From contig NZ_OY808997.1 in the NCBI RefSeq assembly GCF_963681195.1, forward strand, positions 2,480,001 through 2,544,000: a stretch of DNA of 64,000 nt, read 5' to 3'. This DNA comes from Vibrio sp. 16 (lineage in GTDB: Bacteria; Pseudomonadota; Gammaproteobacteria; Enterobacterales; Vibrionaceae). Positions 25,326-37,307 of this stretch are shown here, piece by piece (within the stretch, counting starts at the first letter, position 1; each line of letters opens with the position of its first letter). A program made the translations under genes and the position numbers. Under the pieces are notes generated by a model that was given only the letters and a program-made list of their open reading frames with translations, searched no databases and was not told the origin of the DNA.

Positions 25326-25360
25326 AACGTGTCCCAGTGTATAACGACATAGAAAAGCAA

Positions 25361-25392
25361 AACCCACTGCAAAGGAAGGAAAGCAGTGGGTT
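25361..25392 (-). terminator. Intercistronic hairpin between binding-protein and permease genes
   Basis: A perfect 10-bp stem AACCCACTGC/GCAGTGGGTT with a 12-base loop, followed on the minus strand by TTTTGCTTTTC. In ABC importer operons such elements lower readthrough or stabilise the binding-protein mRNA so that it is made in excess. Confidence 0.75.
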
Positions 25393-25431
25393 AGAAAAGC
25401 CTACTTCAACAAAAGTAGCGGAGTGGTCACA

Positions 25432-26178
25432 TTATTTAGTGATGTCTGCACCAAACCACTTTTCAGAAATTTGCGCTAGAGTACCGTCTGCGCGCATTGC
25501 TGCAAGCGCTTGGTTAACTTCTGCTTGCAGTTTCTTACCATTTTCATTGTTTACAAATGGCCAAGCGTTTTGAATCGTTTCAAACGGTTCGCCTGCAAGT
25601 TGAAGAGGAAGACCTGTCTTTTTAATTAGCTCTAGTGCTGAAAGGCGATCCATCACGAATGCATCAGCGCGGCCTAGTGCAACATCGTGCTCGATACCTG
25701 TGTCGTAAGTTTTGATATTGATCTTGCCATCTTTGTCGTAATCACGCAGTAGCTGTTCAAAGTTTGAACCTAGGTTTACAGCTACCGTCTTGCCCGCAAG
25801 ATCTTGAACACCTTTGATCTCGTCGTTGCCTTTACGAACCGTAATTTGTGCACCATCCACCACGTATGGGTCAGCAAATAGGTATTTTGCTTTACGAGCG
25901 TCTGTCATTGTAATTTGGTTAGAAATTGTATCGATGCGGCCTGTTTCGAGTAGACCGAACAAACCAGAGAAGTTTGCGGTTACGTATTCCACTTTGTAAT
26001 CATTACGTTTACCAATCTCGTCCCATAGGTCCACTTCGAAGCCTTGTAGCTGATCTTGCTTAACGAAAGTGAATGGGAAGTAACGGCCAGACATGCCGAC
26101 TTTGACTTCCGTAGCAGCCTGCACAGTCGCAGCAGACAGAGCGATTGCTGCAACTGCAGCCTTAAACCAGATTTTCAT
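25432..26178 (-). CDS. Periplasmic amino-acid-binding protein, cystine-type (TcyJ/FliY-like)
   Basis: A 248-residue secreted binding protein; the signal peptide ends near SAATVQA. It shows the GRYFPFTF opening, INxQ-like NQITMTDARKAKY with the ligand Arg, and the ending SEKWFGADITK that is nearly identical to E. coli cystine-binding TcyJ (FliY). First gene of the three-gene importer and expressed upstream of the hairpin, which suits a binding protein needed in excess. Cystine as ligand is inferred. Confidence 0.88.
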   Translation of the reverse strand: MKIWFKAAVAAIALSAATVQAATEVKVGMSGRYFPFTFVKQDQLQGFEVDLWDEIGKRNDYKVEYVTANFSGLFGLLETGRIDTISNQITMTDARKAKYLFADPYVVDGAQITVRKGNDEIKGVQDLAGKTVAVNLGSNFEQLLRDYDKDGKINIKTYDTGIEHDVALGRADAFVMDRLSALELIKKTGLPLQLAGEPFETIQNAWPFVNNENGKKLQAEVNQALAAMRADGTLAQISEKWFGADITK

Positions 26179-26312
26179 AGTACAACTCCATATAATTATG
26201 GGGATAAATATTACTGTTACTTTAGTTAATTAGATAAATAACTAAGAGAAATATCCTAGATAGTAGAGTAATAAGGTTGATATTTTGGTCTAAATCTTAC
26301 GGCTCAGAGGAT

Positions 26313-26530
26313 TATTTTTCGATCCTGTGACGGTGGCGATCGATATTTCATGCACAGAGTTATCACCAGAGTCAGGATCGGGCGGAAATTGCCCTTATGT
26401 GGATCAATGTGTGAGTAAAAATGGGGCAGTGTGTGGGGATCCGCCGAATAATGTCGAAAATATTGTGAATAACTTGGATCTTATTCACTGGATCGTCGAT
26501 CTATTGCTAGCGATCTTGGTTATCAACAGG
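26313..26530 (+). promoter_or_regulatory. dnaA promoter/regulatory region rich in GATC and DnaA boxes
   Basis: The 398-base gap before dnaA holds nine GATC sites between 26321 and 26515, a perfect DnaA box TTATTCACA on the minus strand at 26464-26472, a one-mismatch box TTATTCACT at 26481-26489 and TTATCAACA near 26519. This fits autoregulation by DnaA and SeqA/Dam control. No single convincing -35/-10 pair was picked. Nothing else is seen in 26179-26312. Confidence 0.75.
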
Positions 26531-26576
26531 TAAAATTGCCAATCTTTTCCAATCAATTACTTCGAGTGGGGGCACC

Positions 26577-27983
26577 GTGTCATCTTCGCTTTGGTTGCAA
26601 TGTCTGCAACAGCTTCAAGAAGAGCTACCAGCAACTGAATTCAGCATGTGGGTTCGTCCGCTACAAGCGGAGCTTAATGACAATACGCTCACCTTGTTTG
26701 CCCCAAACCGCTTTGTCCTCGATTGGGTTCGCGATAAGTACCTCAACAGCATTAATCGACTGCTGCAAGAGTATTGTGGTAATGACATTCCGAGCCTACG
26801 CTTTGAAGTGGGTAGCAGACCTGTTTCTGCACCTAAGCCGACACCGAAACGCACGCCAGCCGATGTTGCTGCAGAGTCGTCGGCACCGGCACAATTGCAA
26901 GCTCGTAAACCGGTTCATAAAACCTGGGATGACGACGCACAAGCCATTGCAGACATTAATCACCGCTCTAACGTCAACCCAAAACACAAGTTTACTAACT
27001 TCGTTGAAGGTAAATCGAACCAGCTCGGTTTAGCGGCAGCGCGTCAGGTGTCGGATAACCCTGGTTCAGCATACAACCCGCTGTTCTTATACGGTGGTAC
27101 TGGCCTAGGTAAAACACACTTGTTGCACGCGGTCGGTAACGCGATTGTGGACAACAAACCGAATGCTAAAGTGGTTTACATGCATTCTGAGCGTTTCGTG
27201 CAAGATATGGTAAAAGCGCTACAGAATAACGCGATCGAAGAGTTCAAACGTTACTATCGCAGTGTTGACGCTCTACTTATCGATGATATTCAATTTTTCG
27301 CCAACAAAGAGCGTTCGCAAGAAGAGTTTTTCCATACCTTCAATGCGTTATTGGAAGGCAATCAACAGATCATCCTCACATCTGACCGTTACCCGAAAGA
27401 GATCAACGGTGTAGAAGATCGTTTAAAATCCCGTTTTGGTTGGGGTCTGACGGTTGCGATCGAGCCACCTGAGCTTGAAACGCGCGTTGCGATCTTGATG
27501 AAAAAAGCGGAAGACCACCAAATCCACCTTGCAGATGAAGTGGCATTCTTCATTGCTAAGCGCCTGCGCTCTAATGTTCGTGAGTTGGAAGGGGCATTGA
27601 ACCGTGTTATCGCCAACGCTAACTTTACTGGTCGTCCTATTACCATCGACTTTGTTCGTGAAGCACTGCGCGACTTGCTTGCTCTGCAAGAGAAGCTAGT
27701 GACCATTGATAACATTCAAAAGACGGTCGCGGAATACTACAAGATTAAAGTGGCGGATCTCCTGTCCAAACGCCGTTCACGTTCGGTGGCTCGTCCGCGT
27801 CAGCTTGCGATGGCATTGGCCAAAGAGCTCACCAACCACAGCTTGCCTGAAATCGGTGATGCGTTTGGTGGTCGTGACCACACGACAGTTTTACATGCTT
27901 GTCGTAAGATTGAGCAGCTTCGCGAAGAGAGCCATGACATCAAAGAAGACTACTCGAATTTGATTCGTACCCTTTCTTCGTAA
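26577..27983 (+). CDS. dnaA: Chromosomal replication initiator DnaA
   Basis: DnaA binds the oriC boxes about 7 kb to the left and melts the origin. Starting at a GTG after GTGGGGG, it has 468 residues: domain I (1-80), a variable Pro/Ala linker to about 125, an AAA+ domain with Walker A GGTGLGKT at 173-180 and Walker [10 protein letters not shown], and the C-terminal DNA-binding domain with [15 protein letters not shown]. First gene of dnaA-dnaN-recF-gyrB. Confidence 0.98.
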   Translation: MSSSLWLQCLQQLQEELPATEFSMWVRPLQAELNDNTLTLFAPNRFVLDWVRDKYLNSINRLLQEYCGNDIPSLRFEVGSRPVSAPKPTPKRTPADVAAESSAPAQLQARKPVHKTWDDDAQAIADINHRSNVNPKHKFTNFVEGKSNQLGLAAARQVSDNPGSAYNPLFLYGGTGLGKTHLLHAVGNAIVDNKPNAKVVYMHSERFVQDMVKALQNNAIEEFKRYYRSVDALLIDDIQFFANKERSQEEFFHTFNALLEGNQQIILTSDRYPKEINGVEDRLKSRFGWGLTVAIEPPELETRVAILMKKAEDHQIHLADEVAFFIAKRLRSNVRELEGALNRVIANANFTGRPITIDFVREALRDLLALQEKLVTIDNIQKTVAEYYKIKVADLLSKRRSRSVARPRQLAMALAKELTNHSLPEIGDAFGGRDHTTVLHACRKIEQLREESHDIKEDYSNLIRTLSS

Positions 27984-28075
27984 TTCGAAGTATTCTATGG
28001 CCTTGAATGTTCGAGGCCATTGCACCTGAACTAATCTCTTTTATAAAGCTAGAAGAATTCTGATAAGAGCGTCCT

Positions 28076-29176
28076 ATGAAATTTTCCATTGAGCGTAGCC
28101 ATTTACTGAAGCCTCTCCAGCAAGTCTCAGGGGCTTTAGGTGGTCGTCCAACTCTGCCTATTCTTGGTAACCTGCTACTCAAAGTCGAAGACAATGTACT
28201 GTCAATGACAGCAACCGACTTAGAAGTGGAATTGATCAGCCGAGTGACGTTAGAAGGCGATTTTGAGGCGGGGAGCATTACTGTCCCGTCGCGTAAGTTC
28301 CTTGATATTTGTCGTGGTTTACCCGATGACTCGGTGATTACCTTTGTCTTAGAAGGTGATCGCGTTCAAGTTCGCTCTGGTCGTAGCCGCTTCTCTCTAG
28401 CGACGCTACCAGCTAATGACTTTCCGAATATCGAAGATTGGCAAAGCGAAGTTGAAATCTCATTGACCCAAGCAGAGCTGCGCGGTCTGATTGAGAAAAC
28501 TCAGTTCTCAATGGCCAACCAAGATGTGCGCTACTACCTCAATGGTATGTTGTTTGAAATTGAAGGTTCAACATTACGCAGTGTGGCGACTGATGGTCAC
28601 CGAATGGCCGTTTCGCAAACGGCACTGGGCGCTGATTTTGCTCAGCAACAGATCATTGTGCCGCGTAAAGGGGTCCTTGAGCTGGTCAAGTTGATGGATG
28701 CGCCAGAGCAACCCGTCACGTTGCAAATTGGCAGCTCCAATGTGCGCGCTGAAGTGAATAACTTTGTCTTCACATCCAAGCTTGTTGATGGCCGTTTCCC
28801 AGATTATCGCCGCGTAATGCCGCAAAATACAACCAAGACGTTGGAAGCGGGTTGCGACGAATTGCGTTCCGCATTTTCTCGAGCTGCGATTCTTTCCAAC
28901 GAAAAATTCCGTGGGGTTCGCGTTAATCTAGCCGATACTGAAATGCGCATTACCGCCAACAACCCAGAGCAGGAAGAAGCGGAAGAGATGTTGGATGTGA
29001 GCTTTGATGGTGAGCCGATCGAAATTGGCTTCAACGTTAGCTACGTATTGGATGTGCTCAACACGTTACGCTGCGAAAAAGTACGGGTCTCGATGTCGGA
29101 TGCGAATGCCAGTGCTCTGATTGAAAACGCAGAAGACGACAGTGCCATGTACGTGGTGATGCCAATTCGACTCTAG
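28076..29176 (+). CDS. dnaN: DNA polymerase III sliding clamp (beta subunit)
   Basis: A 366-residue clamp made of three similar domains, beginning [19 protein letters not shown] and ending with the conserved YVVMPIRL. Length is the family norm. The 92-base gap after dnaA contains an imperfect hairpin (27997-28020) without a T-tract, so readthrough from dnaA is likely. Confidence 0.98.
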   Translation: MKFSIERSHLLKPLQQVSGALGGRPTLPILGNLLLKVEDNVLSMTATDLEVELISRVTLEGDFEAGSITVPSRKFLDICRGLPDDSVITFVLEGDRVQVRSGRSRFSLATLPANDFPNIEDWQSEVEISLTQAELRGLIEKTQFSMANQDVRYYLNGMLFEIEGSTLRSVATDGHRMAVSQTALGADFAQQQIIVPRKGVLELVKLMDAPEQPVTLQIGSSNVRAEVNNFVFTSKLVDGRFPDYRRVMPQNTTKTLEAGCDELRSAFSRAAILSNEKFRGVRVNLADTEMRITANNPEQEEAEEMLDVSFDGEPIEIGFNVSYVLDVLNTLRCEKVRVSMSDANASALIENAEDDSAMYVVMPIRL

Positions 29177-29177
29177 C

Positions 29178-30260
29178 ATGCCGCTTACACGTCTCATCAT
29201 TAAGCAGTTTAGAAACATTGAAGCCTGTGACATTAACCTGTCAGCAGGCTTTAACTTTCTTATTGGCCCGAATGGCAGTGGCAAAACCAGCGTCTTAGAG
29301 GCGATCTATTTGTTGGGTCACGGCCGTTCTTTCAAGAGCTCTTTGACCGGCAGAATTATTCAAAATGACTGTAATGAACTGTTTGTTCATGGGCGTTTTT
29401 TGAACTCGGATCAATTTGAGCTACCAATTGGCATTAATAAGCAGCGTGATGGCTCAACAGAGGTTAAAATAGGCGGTCAATCTGGGCAAAAGCTCGCTCA
29501 GTTGGCGCAGGTTTTACCCCTGCAATTAATACACCCTGAAGGGTTCGATTTGCTGACGGATGGGCCGAAACATCGCCGCGCATTTATCGATTGGGGGGTA
29601 TTTCATACCGAGTCGGCATTCTATGATGCGTGGGGGCGATTTAAGCGCTTGAACAAGCAGCGCAATGCCTTATTGAAAACAGCAACCAGTTATCGAGAGC
29701 TCAGTTATTGGGATCAAGAGATGGCTCGGTTGGCTGAAAATATCAGTCAGTGGCGCTCAGTGTATGTTGAGCAAATGAAGTCAAAGGCTGAAGAAATCTG
29801 TCAAACTTTCCTGCCGGAGTTTGATATCCAGTTGAAGTATTACCGAGGCTGGGACAAAGAGACCCCATATCAGCAAATTCTGGAGAAGAATTTTGAACGG
29901 GATCAGGCCCTAGGTTACACCTTTAGTGGCCCAAATAAGGCAGATTTAAAAATTAAGGTAAATGGCACGCCTGTTGAGGATGTGTTATCTCGTGGCCAAC
30001 TGAAGTTGATGGTATGTGCCTTACGAGTGGCGCAAGGCCAACACTTGACTGAAATGACAGGCAAACAGTGTGTTTACCTTATAGATGACTTTGCATCGGA
30101 ATTAGATAGCCAACGTCGGGAGCGTCTTGCGGACTGCTTAAAAGAGACGGGGGCACAAGTTTTTGTAAGCTCTATTACGCAAAGCCAGATTGCCGATATG
30201 GCAGATGAAAATGGTAAGATGTTCCATGTGGAACATGGCACAATAGAGCAAAATATATAG
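29178..30260 (+). CDS. recF: DNA replication and repair protein RecF
   Basis: A 360-residue SMC-like ATPase that helps load RecA at gaps through RecOR. Walker A GPNGSGKT is at 30-37, the signature region [17 protein letters not shown] follows, and Walker B reads [11 protein letters not shown]. It starts one base after the dnaN stop, so translation is coupled. Its last codons include the KMFHVEHG segment, whose DNA is a parS-like palindrome. Confidence 0.97.
   Translation: MPLTRLIIKQFRNIEACDINLSAGFNFLIGPNGSGKTSVLEAIYLLGHGRSFKSSLTGRIIQNDCNELFVHGRFLNSDQFELPIGINKQRDGSTEVKIGGQSGQKLAQLAQVLPLQLIHPEGFDLLTDGPKHRRAFIDWGVFHTESAFYDAWGRFKRLNKQRNALLKTATSYRELSYWDQEMARLAENISQWRSVYVEQMKSKAEEICQTFLPEFDIQLKYYRGWDKETPYQQILEKNFERDQALGYTFSGPNKADLKIKVNGTPVEDVLSRGQLKLMVCALRVAQGQHLTEMTGKQCVYLIDDFASELDSQRRERLADCLKETGAQVFVSSITQSQIADMADENGKMFHVEHGTIEQNI
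30220..30235. promoter_or_regulatory. parS-like palindrome inside the recF 3' end
   Basis: TGTTCCATGTGGAACA differs at one central position from the ParB site form TGTTNCACGTGNAACA, and its 7-bp arms are perfect inverted repeats (8 with the next base pair). It encodes MFHVEH in frame in recF. It lies about 11 kb from oriC. Binding by ParB is inferred. Confidence 0.5.
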
Positions 30261-30270
30261 TGGAAGATAA

Positions 30271-32691
<2,421 letters not shown>

Positions 32692-32814
32692 TATCTTTGA
32701 TACTTCGCTCTTTAGCTTAATTTCTGTGTCAGAGGTGCTCACATACCTTCGTATGCTCCGCGCCTCTTCCTTGAACTAAAGCCAAATAGCTTCGTCTCAA
32801 AAAACTAAATTTTT

Positions 32815-32846
32815 AAAGGACTGCCAGAAATGGTGGTCTTTTTTAT
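32815..32846 (+). terminator. Terminator after gyrB
   Basis: A 12-bp stem with three G-T wobbles (32815-32826 with 32831-32842) and a GAAA loop is followed by a T run. It lies 124 bases after the gyrB stop; the bases between hold no ORF that I would support. Confidence 0.82.
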
Positions 32847-32888
32847 TTCCGATGTTTTCATTATTTTTCAATTGGCTGGAGCGTTATC

Positions 32889-33067
32889 CTCAAGAGAGAG
32901 GAACGACCTAGTTGGGGATATCTAGAAGCGTATAGAAAATTTTTTAATCCGATCCCTTGAAACTGATTTGTGGTATCCACATATCTATTGGTGAAGAGGA
33001 AAGCTGTCTTGCTCAAGAGAGAAGAAACAGGCCTCTGGACTCGCTGATAAGGTATCGCTCAAGAGAG
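32889..33067 (+). repeat. Three dispersed copies of the 10-mer CTCAAGAGAG
   Basis: Exact copies start at 32889, 33012 and 33058, all on the plus strand, in the noncoding region before ibpA. The first lies upstream of the heat-shock promoter, the other two in the leader. Function unknown. Confidence 0.8.
32956..32984 (+). promoter_or_regulatory. Sigma-32 (heat-shock) promoter of ibpA
   Basis: CTTGAAA at 32956-32962 and CCACATAT at 32977-32984 (7 of 8 to CCCCATNT) are separated by 14 bases, the expected RpoH spacing. It lies about 245 bases upstream of ibpA. Confidence 0.82.
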
Positions 33068-33229
33068 GATGACTTTAGAGGCACACAATTGAACTGATTT
33101 ATTACTACGTCCCAGTGCTGATTGAGCCCGAGGAGTAGAAGATAAATCCCTTAGCTGGCAAGGATCGAACAGAGCATCGATCTGAGCAAACTCACGGCTA
33201 AGACTATTGCTTATTATGAGGATAGCATT
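32985..33229 (+). promoter_or_regulatory. Long 5' leader of ibpA, possible RNA thermometer
   Basis: About 240 untranslated bases separate the RpoH promoter from ibpA. A GCCTCT/AGAGGC long-range stem (33031-33036 with 33077-33082) is possible. A TTGCT at 33207-33211 lies just before the ribosome site GAGGAT (33218-33223), and ATTGCTTAT can pair imperfectly with ATAGCATT across it. ROSE-type thermometers with a UUGCU element before the ribosome site are known in small heat-shock genes. The fold was judged by eye. Confidence 0.5.
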
Positions 33230-33667
33230 ATGAGAACTGTAGATTTCACTCCACTTTACCGCAACGCAATTGGCTTCGATCGTCTTTTGAATATGATGGA
33301 AGCGAATACATCAAAGAACTCTTCTGGCGGTTACCCTCCATACAACATCGAGCAGCAAGACGAAAACCACTACCGTATTACCATGGCCGTGGCGGGTTTT
33401 GCAGAAGAGCAGTTAGATCTGACTCAGAAAGAGAACATGCTAATTGTTAAAGGTGAGCGTAAAGCAGAAGAAGAGAAACAATACGTTTATCAAGGTATTG
33501 CAGAGCGCGATTTTGAGCGAAAATTCCAGCTGGCAGACTACGTGAAAGTCGTGGGGGCAACTATGGAAAATGGTCTACTGCATATTGACCTAGAACGCGA
33601 AATCCCAGAAGCGATGCAGCCACGTAAAATTGCGATTAACGGCAGCAAGCTTATTGAAAGCAAATAA
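33230..33667 (+). CDS. ibpA: Small heat shock protein, IbpA family (Hsp20)
   Basis: A 145-residue holdase chaperone that keeps aggregated proteins in a refoldable state. The alpha-crystallin domain runs from about 38 to 130, with [22 protein letters not shown] and a [13 protein letters not shown] strand near the end, preceded by the typical [10 protein letters not shown]-terminus. It is transcribed alone from an RpoH promoter and ends at a strong terminator. Only one ibp gene is seen here. Confidence 0.94.
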   Translation: MRTVDFTPLYRNAIGFDRLLNMMEANTSKNSSGGYPPYNIEQQDENHYRITMAVAGFAEEQLDLTQKENMLIVKGERKAEEEKQYVYQGIAERDFERKFQLADYVKVVGATMENGLLHIDLEREIPEAMQPRKIAINGSKLIESK

Positions 33668-33683
33668 TTGCGAGTAACGAGTG

Positions 33684-33711
33684 AAAGAGCACCATCTAGG
33701 TGCTCTTTTTT
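33684..33711 (+). terminator. Terminator after ibpA
   Basis: A 10-bp stem AAAGAGCACC/GGTGCTCTTT with a 5-base loop, followed by T residues; it also faces the convergent avtA. Confidence 0.87.
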
Positions 33712-33766
33712 GTATCTTGCGTAAGCGACTTGGCAAGCATTCATTATTCAGGTCGCTGGCTAGGTA

Positions 33767-35017
33767 TTATCCTTGTTGGTACGCCTTTTCGACCTCTTCA
33801 GCGATAATCTTGATGCCTTTCTGCATCATCTCGTCATCCTGAACATAGTTCATGCGCAAGCACTGATGCGCATGCTCCCAGTCATCTTCTTGACCGATAA
33901 AGAAGTACTCACCTGGGACAATCAATACACCAAGGGATTTAAGGCGTTTGTAGAGCTCCATTGTGGTGATAGGCAGCTCATCAAACCATAGCCATAGGAA
34001 GATGGCGCCTTCAGGTTTATGGATACGAAAGCGCTTATCGGTAATGGCTTCTTGCAGCAATTGAACCGCACGTTGAGACTTTTGTTGGTAAAACGGCTTA
34101 ATCACATTGGAACTCAGCTCAAGCAGATCGCCTTTTTCGATCATACGATTGGCCATCGCAGGGCCTAAGCTGCCTGGAGCTAGGCTGATGATGCCATTCA
34201 TGTTGGTCATCGCTTGGGTTATCTCTTCACTCGCAATCACAATCCCGCAGCGAACACCTGGTAGACCGAGTTTGGACAGGCTCATACACAGGATGGTGTT
34301 CTCATTCCAGAAGGGTTCAACGTCTTCAAAAATAATATTTGGGAACGGTAAACCGTAGGCGTTATCGATGATCAGTGGAATGTTGTTTTCACGTGCTAGC
34401 TTATCCAATTTATGGATTTCTTCATCAGTGAGTACATTACCTGTCGGGTTGGTTGGGCGAGAGGCACAAATTGCGGCAACTGAGTCATCGACTTTAAGCT
34501 GTTCAAAATCAACGTGGTATTTAAACAAGCCGTTATCAAGTAGCTCAATTTCTGGGTGGTAAGAGACGAAGATATCTTCATCAATGCCAGCGTCGCCATA
34601 GCCGATGTATTCAGGGGCAAGCGGCAGAAGAATCTTTTTATGCGAACCGTCAGGTTGCTTGCCTGCCAGTAAGTTGAATAAGTAGAAGAAGCCACTTTGA
34701 CTGCCATTGGTCAGGCTAATGTTCTTCTCGCTGATGTTCCAACCATAGGTATCTTTGAGTAATTGAGCGAGTGCTTTAACAAAGGCATCTTTGCCCTGGG
34801 GACCATCGTAGTTCGCCATGGCGGCCACGAGTTCACCACTGGCGAGCATCTCTTCACTGGTTTGATGAAAGTAATCGAGCATGGCTGGAATCGCGGCAGG
34901 GTTACCGCCTCCGAGCATGATGGCACCTGGAGTGCGTAGACCATCATTGAGATCATCCATTAATTGTGTGATACCTGAGTACTGATTAAATTTTTCACCA
35001 AATTGAGAGAATTGCAT
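33767..35017 (-). CDS. avtA: Valine-pyruvate aminotransferase
   Basis: A 416-residue fold-type I PLP aminotransferase close to E. coli AvtA (417). The PLP Lys lies in CMSLSKLGLPGVRCG, the Asn/Asp cofactor region in SRPTNPTGN and IIDNAYG, and the phosphate Arg in PGVRCGIV. The enzyme interconverts valine/alanine and their keto acids. It stands alone, 221 bases from glyS, and its position between ibpA and glyS is the usual Vibrio order. Confidence 0.93.
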   Translation of the reverse strand: MQFSQFGEKFNQYSGITQLMDDLNDGLRTPGAIMLGGGNPAAIPAMLDYFHQTSEEMLASGELVAAMANYDGPQGKDAFVKALAQLLKDTYGWNISEKNISLTNGSQSGFFYLFNLLAGKQPDGSHKKILLPLAPEYIGYGDAGIDEDIFVSYHPEIELLDNGLFKYHVDFEQLKVDDSVAAICASRPTNPTGNVLTDEEIHKLDKLARENNIPLIIDNAYGLPFPNIIFEDVEPFWNENTILCMSLSKLGLPGVRCGIVIASEEITQAMTNMNGIISLAPGSLGPAMANRMIEKGDLLELSSNVIKPFYQQKSQRAVQLLQEAITDKRFRIHKPEGAIFLWLWFDELPITTMELYKRLKSLGVLIVPGEYFFIGQEDDWEHAHQCLRMNYVQDDEMMQKGIKIIAEEVEKAYQQG

Positions 35018-35165
35018 CGCAGATTTTACCTAATTCATTATTGTCATTGCTTTTTGTTATCAGAGATCAGTGCGTGGCTGATCAATCGAGTAATCCTTGA
35101 ACATACCTTAATGGTCATAAGACGAAAAGCACTAAATTGGGGCAGGCTAGAATAAGCGGAAAAAT

Positions 35166-35193
35166 AAAGCCCAACTCCGTGGAGTTGGGCTTT
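35166..35193 (-). terminator. Terminator after glyS
   Basis: A 12-bp stem AAAGCCCAACTC/GAGTTGGGCTTT with a 4-base loop, followed on the minus strand by TATTTTTCC. It lies 45 bases after the glyS stop. Confidence 0.85.
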
Positions 35194-35238
35194 AAAGGTC
35201 TTACTTTAAGTAAGGTCTTCTGAGGTTTAATCGAAGGC

Positions 35239-37305
35239 TTACTTTTGTAGTAAAGAGATATCTGCAATCTGTAGGAACAGGTTACGTAGGTTGTTCAGTA
35301 GTGTTAGACGGTTCTTCTTCAGAGCTTCGTCGTCAGCCATTACCATTACGTTATCGAAGAAGGCATCAACAGGCTCGCGTAGACCCGCTAGCTTGCTTAG
35401 CGCTTCTTGGTAGTTACCTGTAGCGAATGCCGGCTCTAGCGCTTCTGTCATTACTTCAACGCTTTCTGCTAGAGCTTTCTCTGCGTCTTCTTGTAGAAGA
35501 GCTAGGTTGATCTCAGCAGCGAGTTCACCGTCGAACTTCGCAAGGATGTTGCCTACACGCTTGTTCGCAGCGGCTAGTGCTTCAGCGGCTTCTAGTTCAC
35601 GGAAGTGAGATACCGCTTTCACACGCTGGTCGAAGTCTGCAGGTTTAGTTGGACGGTTAGCCAGTACCGCTTGGATGATATCCACGCTGAAGCCTTGGTC
35701 TTTGTACCATGCATTGAAGCGACCAAGCATAAACTCGATAACGTCGTCCGCAACATTTGCGTTAGTCAGCTTGTCGCCGAATAGAGACTGAGATTTCGCG
35801 ATTAGGTCAGTTAGGTCTAGGTTGTAGCCGTTTTCTACGATGATACGTAGTACACCTAGTGATGCACGACGAAGTGCGAATGGGTCGCTGCCTTTAGGCG
35901 CTTGGCCAATACCGAAAATACCAACGATAGTATCTAGCTTGTCTGCCATTGCTACAGCAGATGAGATACCTGTGCTTGGTAGGTCATCACCAGCGAAACG
36001 AGGCATGTACTGCTCGTAAAGTGCTAGTGCAACTTGCTCGTCTTCACCATCGTGAGTCGCATAGTGCATGCCCATGACACCTTGAGTATCGGTAAACTCG
36101 AATACCATAGAGGTCATTAGGTCACACTTCGCCAGTAGACCAGCACGCTTCGACTTTTCAACGTCAGCATCGATCTGCTCAGCGATGTAGCCAGCTAGTT
36201 CAGTAATACGGTCAGTCTTGTCTTTGATAGTACCAAGCTGCTTCTGGAAGATAGCTTGCTCTAGCTCAGGTAGACGATCGATTAGAGGACGCTTACGGTC
36301 AGTGTTGAAGAAGAATTCTGCATCCGCAAGACGTGGACGTACAACCTTCTCGTTACCTTCGATTACGTAGCGAGGCTCTTTTGATTCGATGTTTGAAACG
36401 AAGATGAAGTTAGGTAGTAGCTTCTTGTTGTTATCGTAAACAGGGAAGTACTTCTGATCACCCTTCATGGTGTAAACCAAAGCTTCAGAAGGCACTTTTA
36501 GGAACTCTTCTTCAAACTTCGCCGTTAGGACTACTGGCCACTCAACCAGAGACGTTACTTCTTCTACTAGGTCATCTTCTAGATCCGCTGTACCACCAAC
36601 CGCTGCTGCTGCTTTTTGCGAATCAGCAAGGATGATCGCTTTACGCGCTTCGTAATCTGCCATTACTTTACCGCGCTCTTCTAGGATCGCTGGGTATTGC
36701 TCTGCAGATTCGATAGTGAACTCTTGCTCACCCATGAAACGGTGACCACGGATAGTGCGGTCTGATGCTACGCCTAGGATCTCACCTTCAATAAGGTCAG
36801 AGCCCATTAGCATAGTTAGTGTTTTAACCGGGCGGATAAACTGAGTGGTCTTGTTACCCCAACGCATCGGCTTAGCGATAGGTAGGTTACCTAATGCTTT
36901 TGCTGCCAGCTCAACAACGATTTCAGACGTAGCTTGGCCTTTCACTTCTTGTTTGAACAGTAGCCATTCGCCTTTGTCTGTCACTAGACGGTCAGCTTGT
37001 TCAACAGTGATACCGTTACCACGCGCCCAGCCTTGAGCCGCTTTAGTTGCATTGCCGTCAGCATCGAATGCGACAGAAACTGCAGGACCACGCTTCTCAA
37101 CCACTTTGTCTGCTTGGCCTTCAGCTAGAGCTGAAACCTTAAGCGCTAGACGACGAGGAGCGGCGTACCATTTCACACCTTCATGTGCTAGGTCTGCGCC
37201 TTTTAGCTCAGCTTCGAAGTTTGCTGCGAACGCTTCCGCTAGAGTGCGAAGCTGCGTTGGTGGTAGCTCTTCAGTACCAAGTTCAATTAGAAATTCTTTT
37301 GCCAT
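35239..37305 (-). CDS. glyS: Glycine--tRNA ligase beta subunit
   Basis: The 688-residue beta chain of the heterotetrameric bacterial glycyl-tRNA synthetase, which carries tRNA-binding functions. It starts [16 protein letters not shown], a hallmark, and ends with the helical DALRG-like anticodon region. Start 37305 follows AGGAG and lies 2 bases after glyQ; an earlier in-frame codon would overlap glyQ. Confidence 0.97.
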   Translation of the reverse strand: MAKEFLIELGTEELPPTQLRTLAEAFAANFEAELKGADLAHEGVKWYAAPRRLALKVSALAEGQADKVVEKRGPAVSVAFDADGNATKAAQGWARGNGITVEQADRLVTDKGEWLLFKQEVKGQATSEIVVELAAKALGNLPIAKPMRWGNKTTQFIRPVKTLTMLMGSDLIEGEILGVASDRTIRGHRFMGEQEFTIESAEQYPAILEERGKVMADYEARKAIILADSQKAAAAVGGTADLEDDLVEEVTSLVEWPVVLTAKFEEEFLKVPSEALVYTMKGDQKYFPVYDNNKKLLPNFIFVSNIESKEPRYVIEGNEKVVRPRLADAEFFFNTDRKRPLIDRLPELEQAIFQKQLGTIKDKTDRITELAGYIAEQIDADVEKSKRAGLLAKCDLMTSMVFEFTDTQGVMGMHYATHDGEDEQVALALYEQYMPRFAGDDLPSTGISSAVAMADKLDTIVGIFGIGQAPKGSDPFALRRASLGVLRIIVENGYNLDLTDLIAKSQSLFGDKLTNANVADDVIEFMLGRFNAWYKDQGFSVDIIQAVLANRPTKPADFDQRVKAVSHFRELEAAEALAAANKRVGNILAKFDGELAAEINLALLQEDAEKALAESVEVMTEALEPAFATGNYQEALSKLAGLREPVDAFFDNVMVMADDEALKKNRLTLLNNLRNLFLQIADISLLQK

Positions 37306-37307
37306 GA

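Noticed and set aside
27997..28020. Hairpin between dnaA and dnaN as a terminator
   Set aside because: The stem has a wobble pair and is not followed by a T-tract, and the operon is normally read through.
35193..35235. Short palindrome CTTACTT-AAGTAAG after glyS as a regulatory site
   Set aside because: It is short, AT-rich and adjacent to a strong terminator; no family of sites is suggested.
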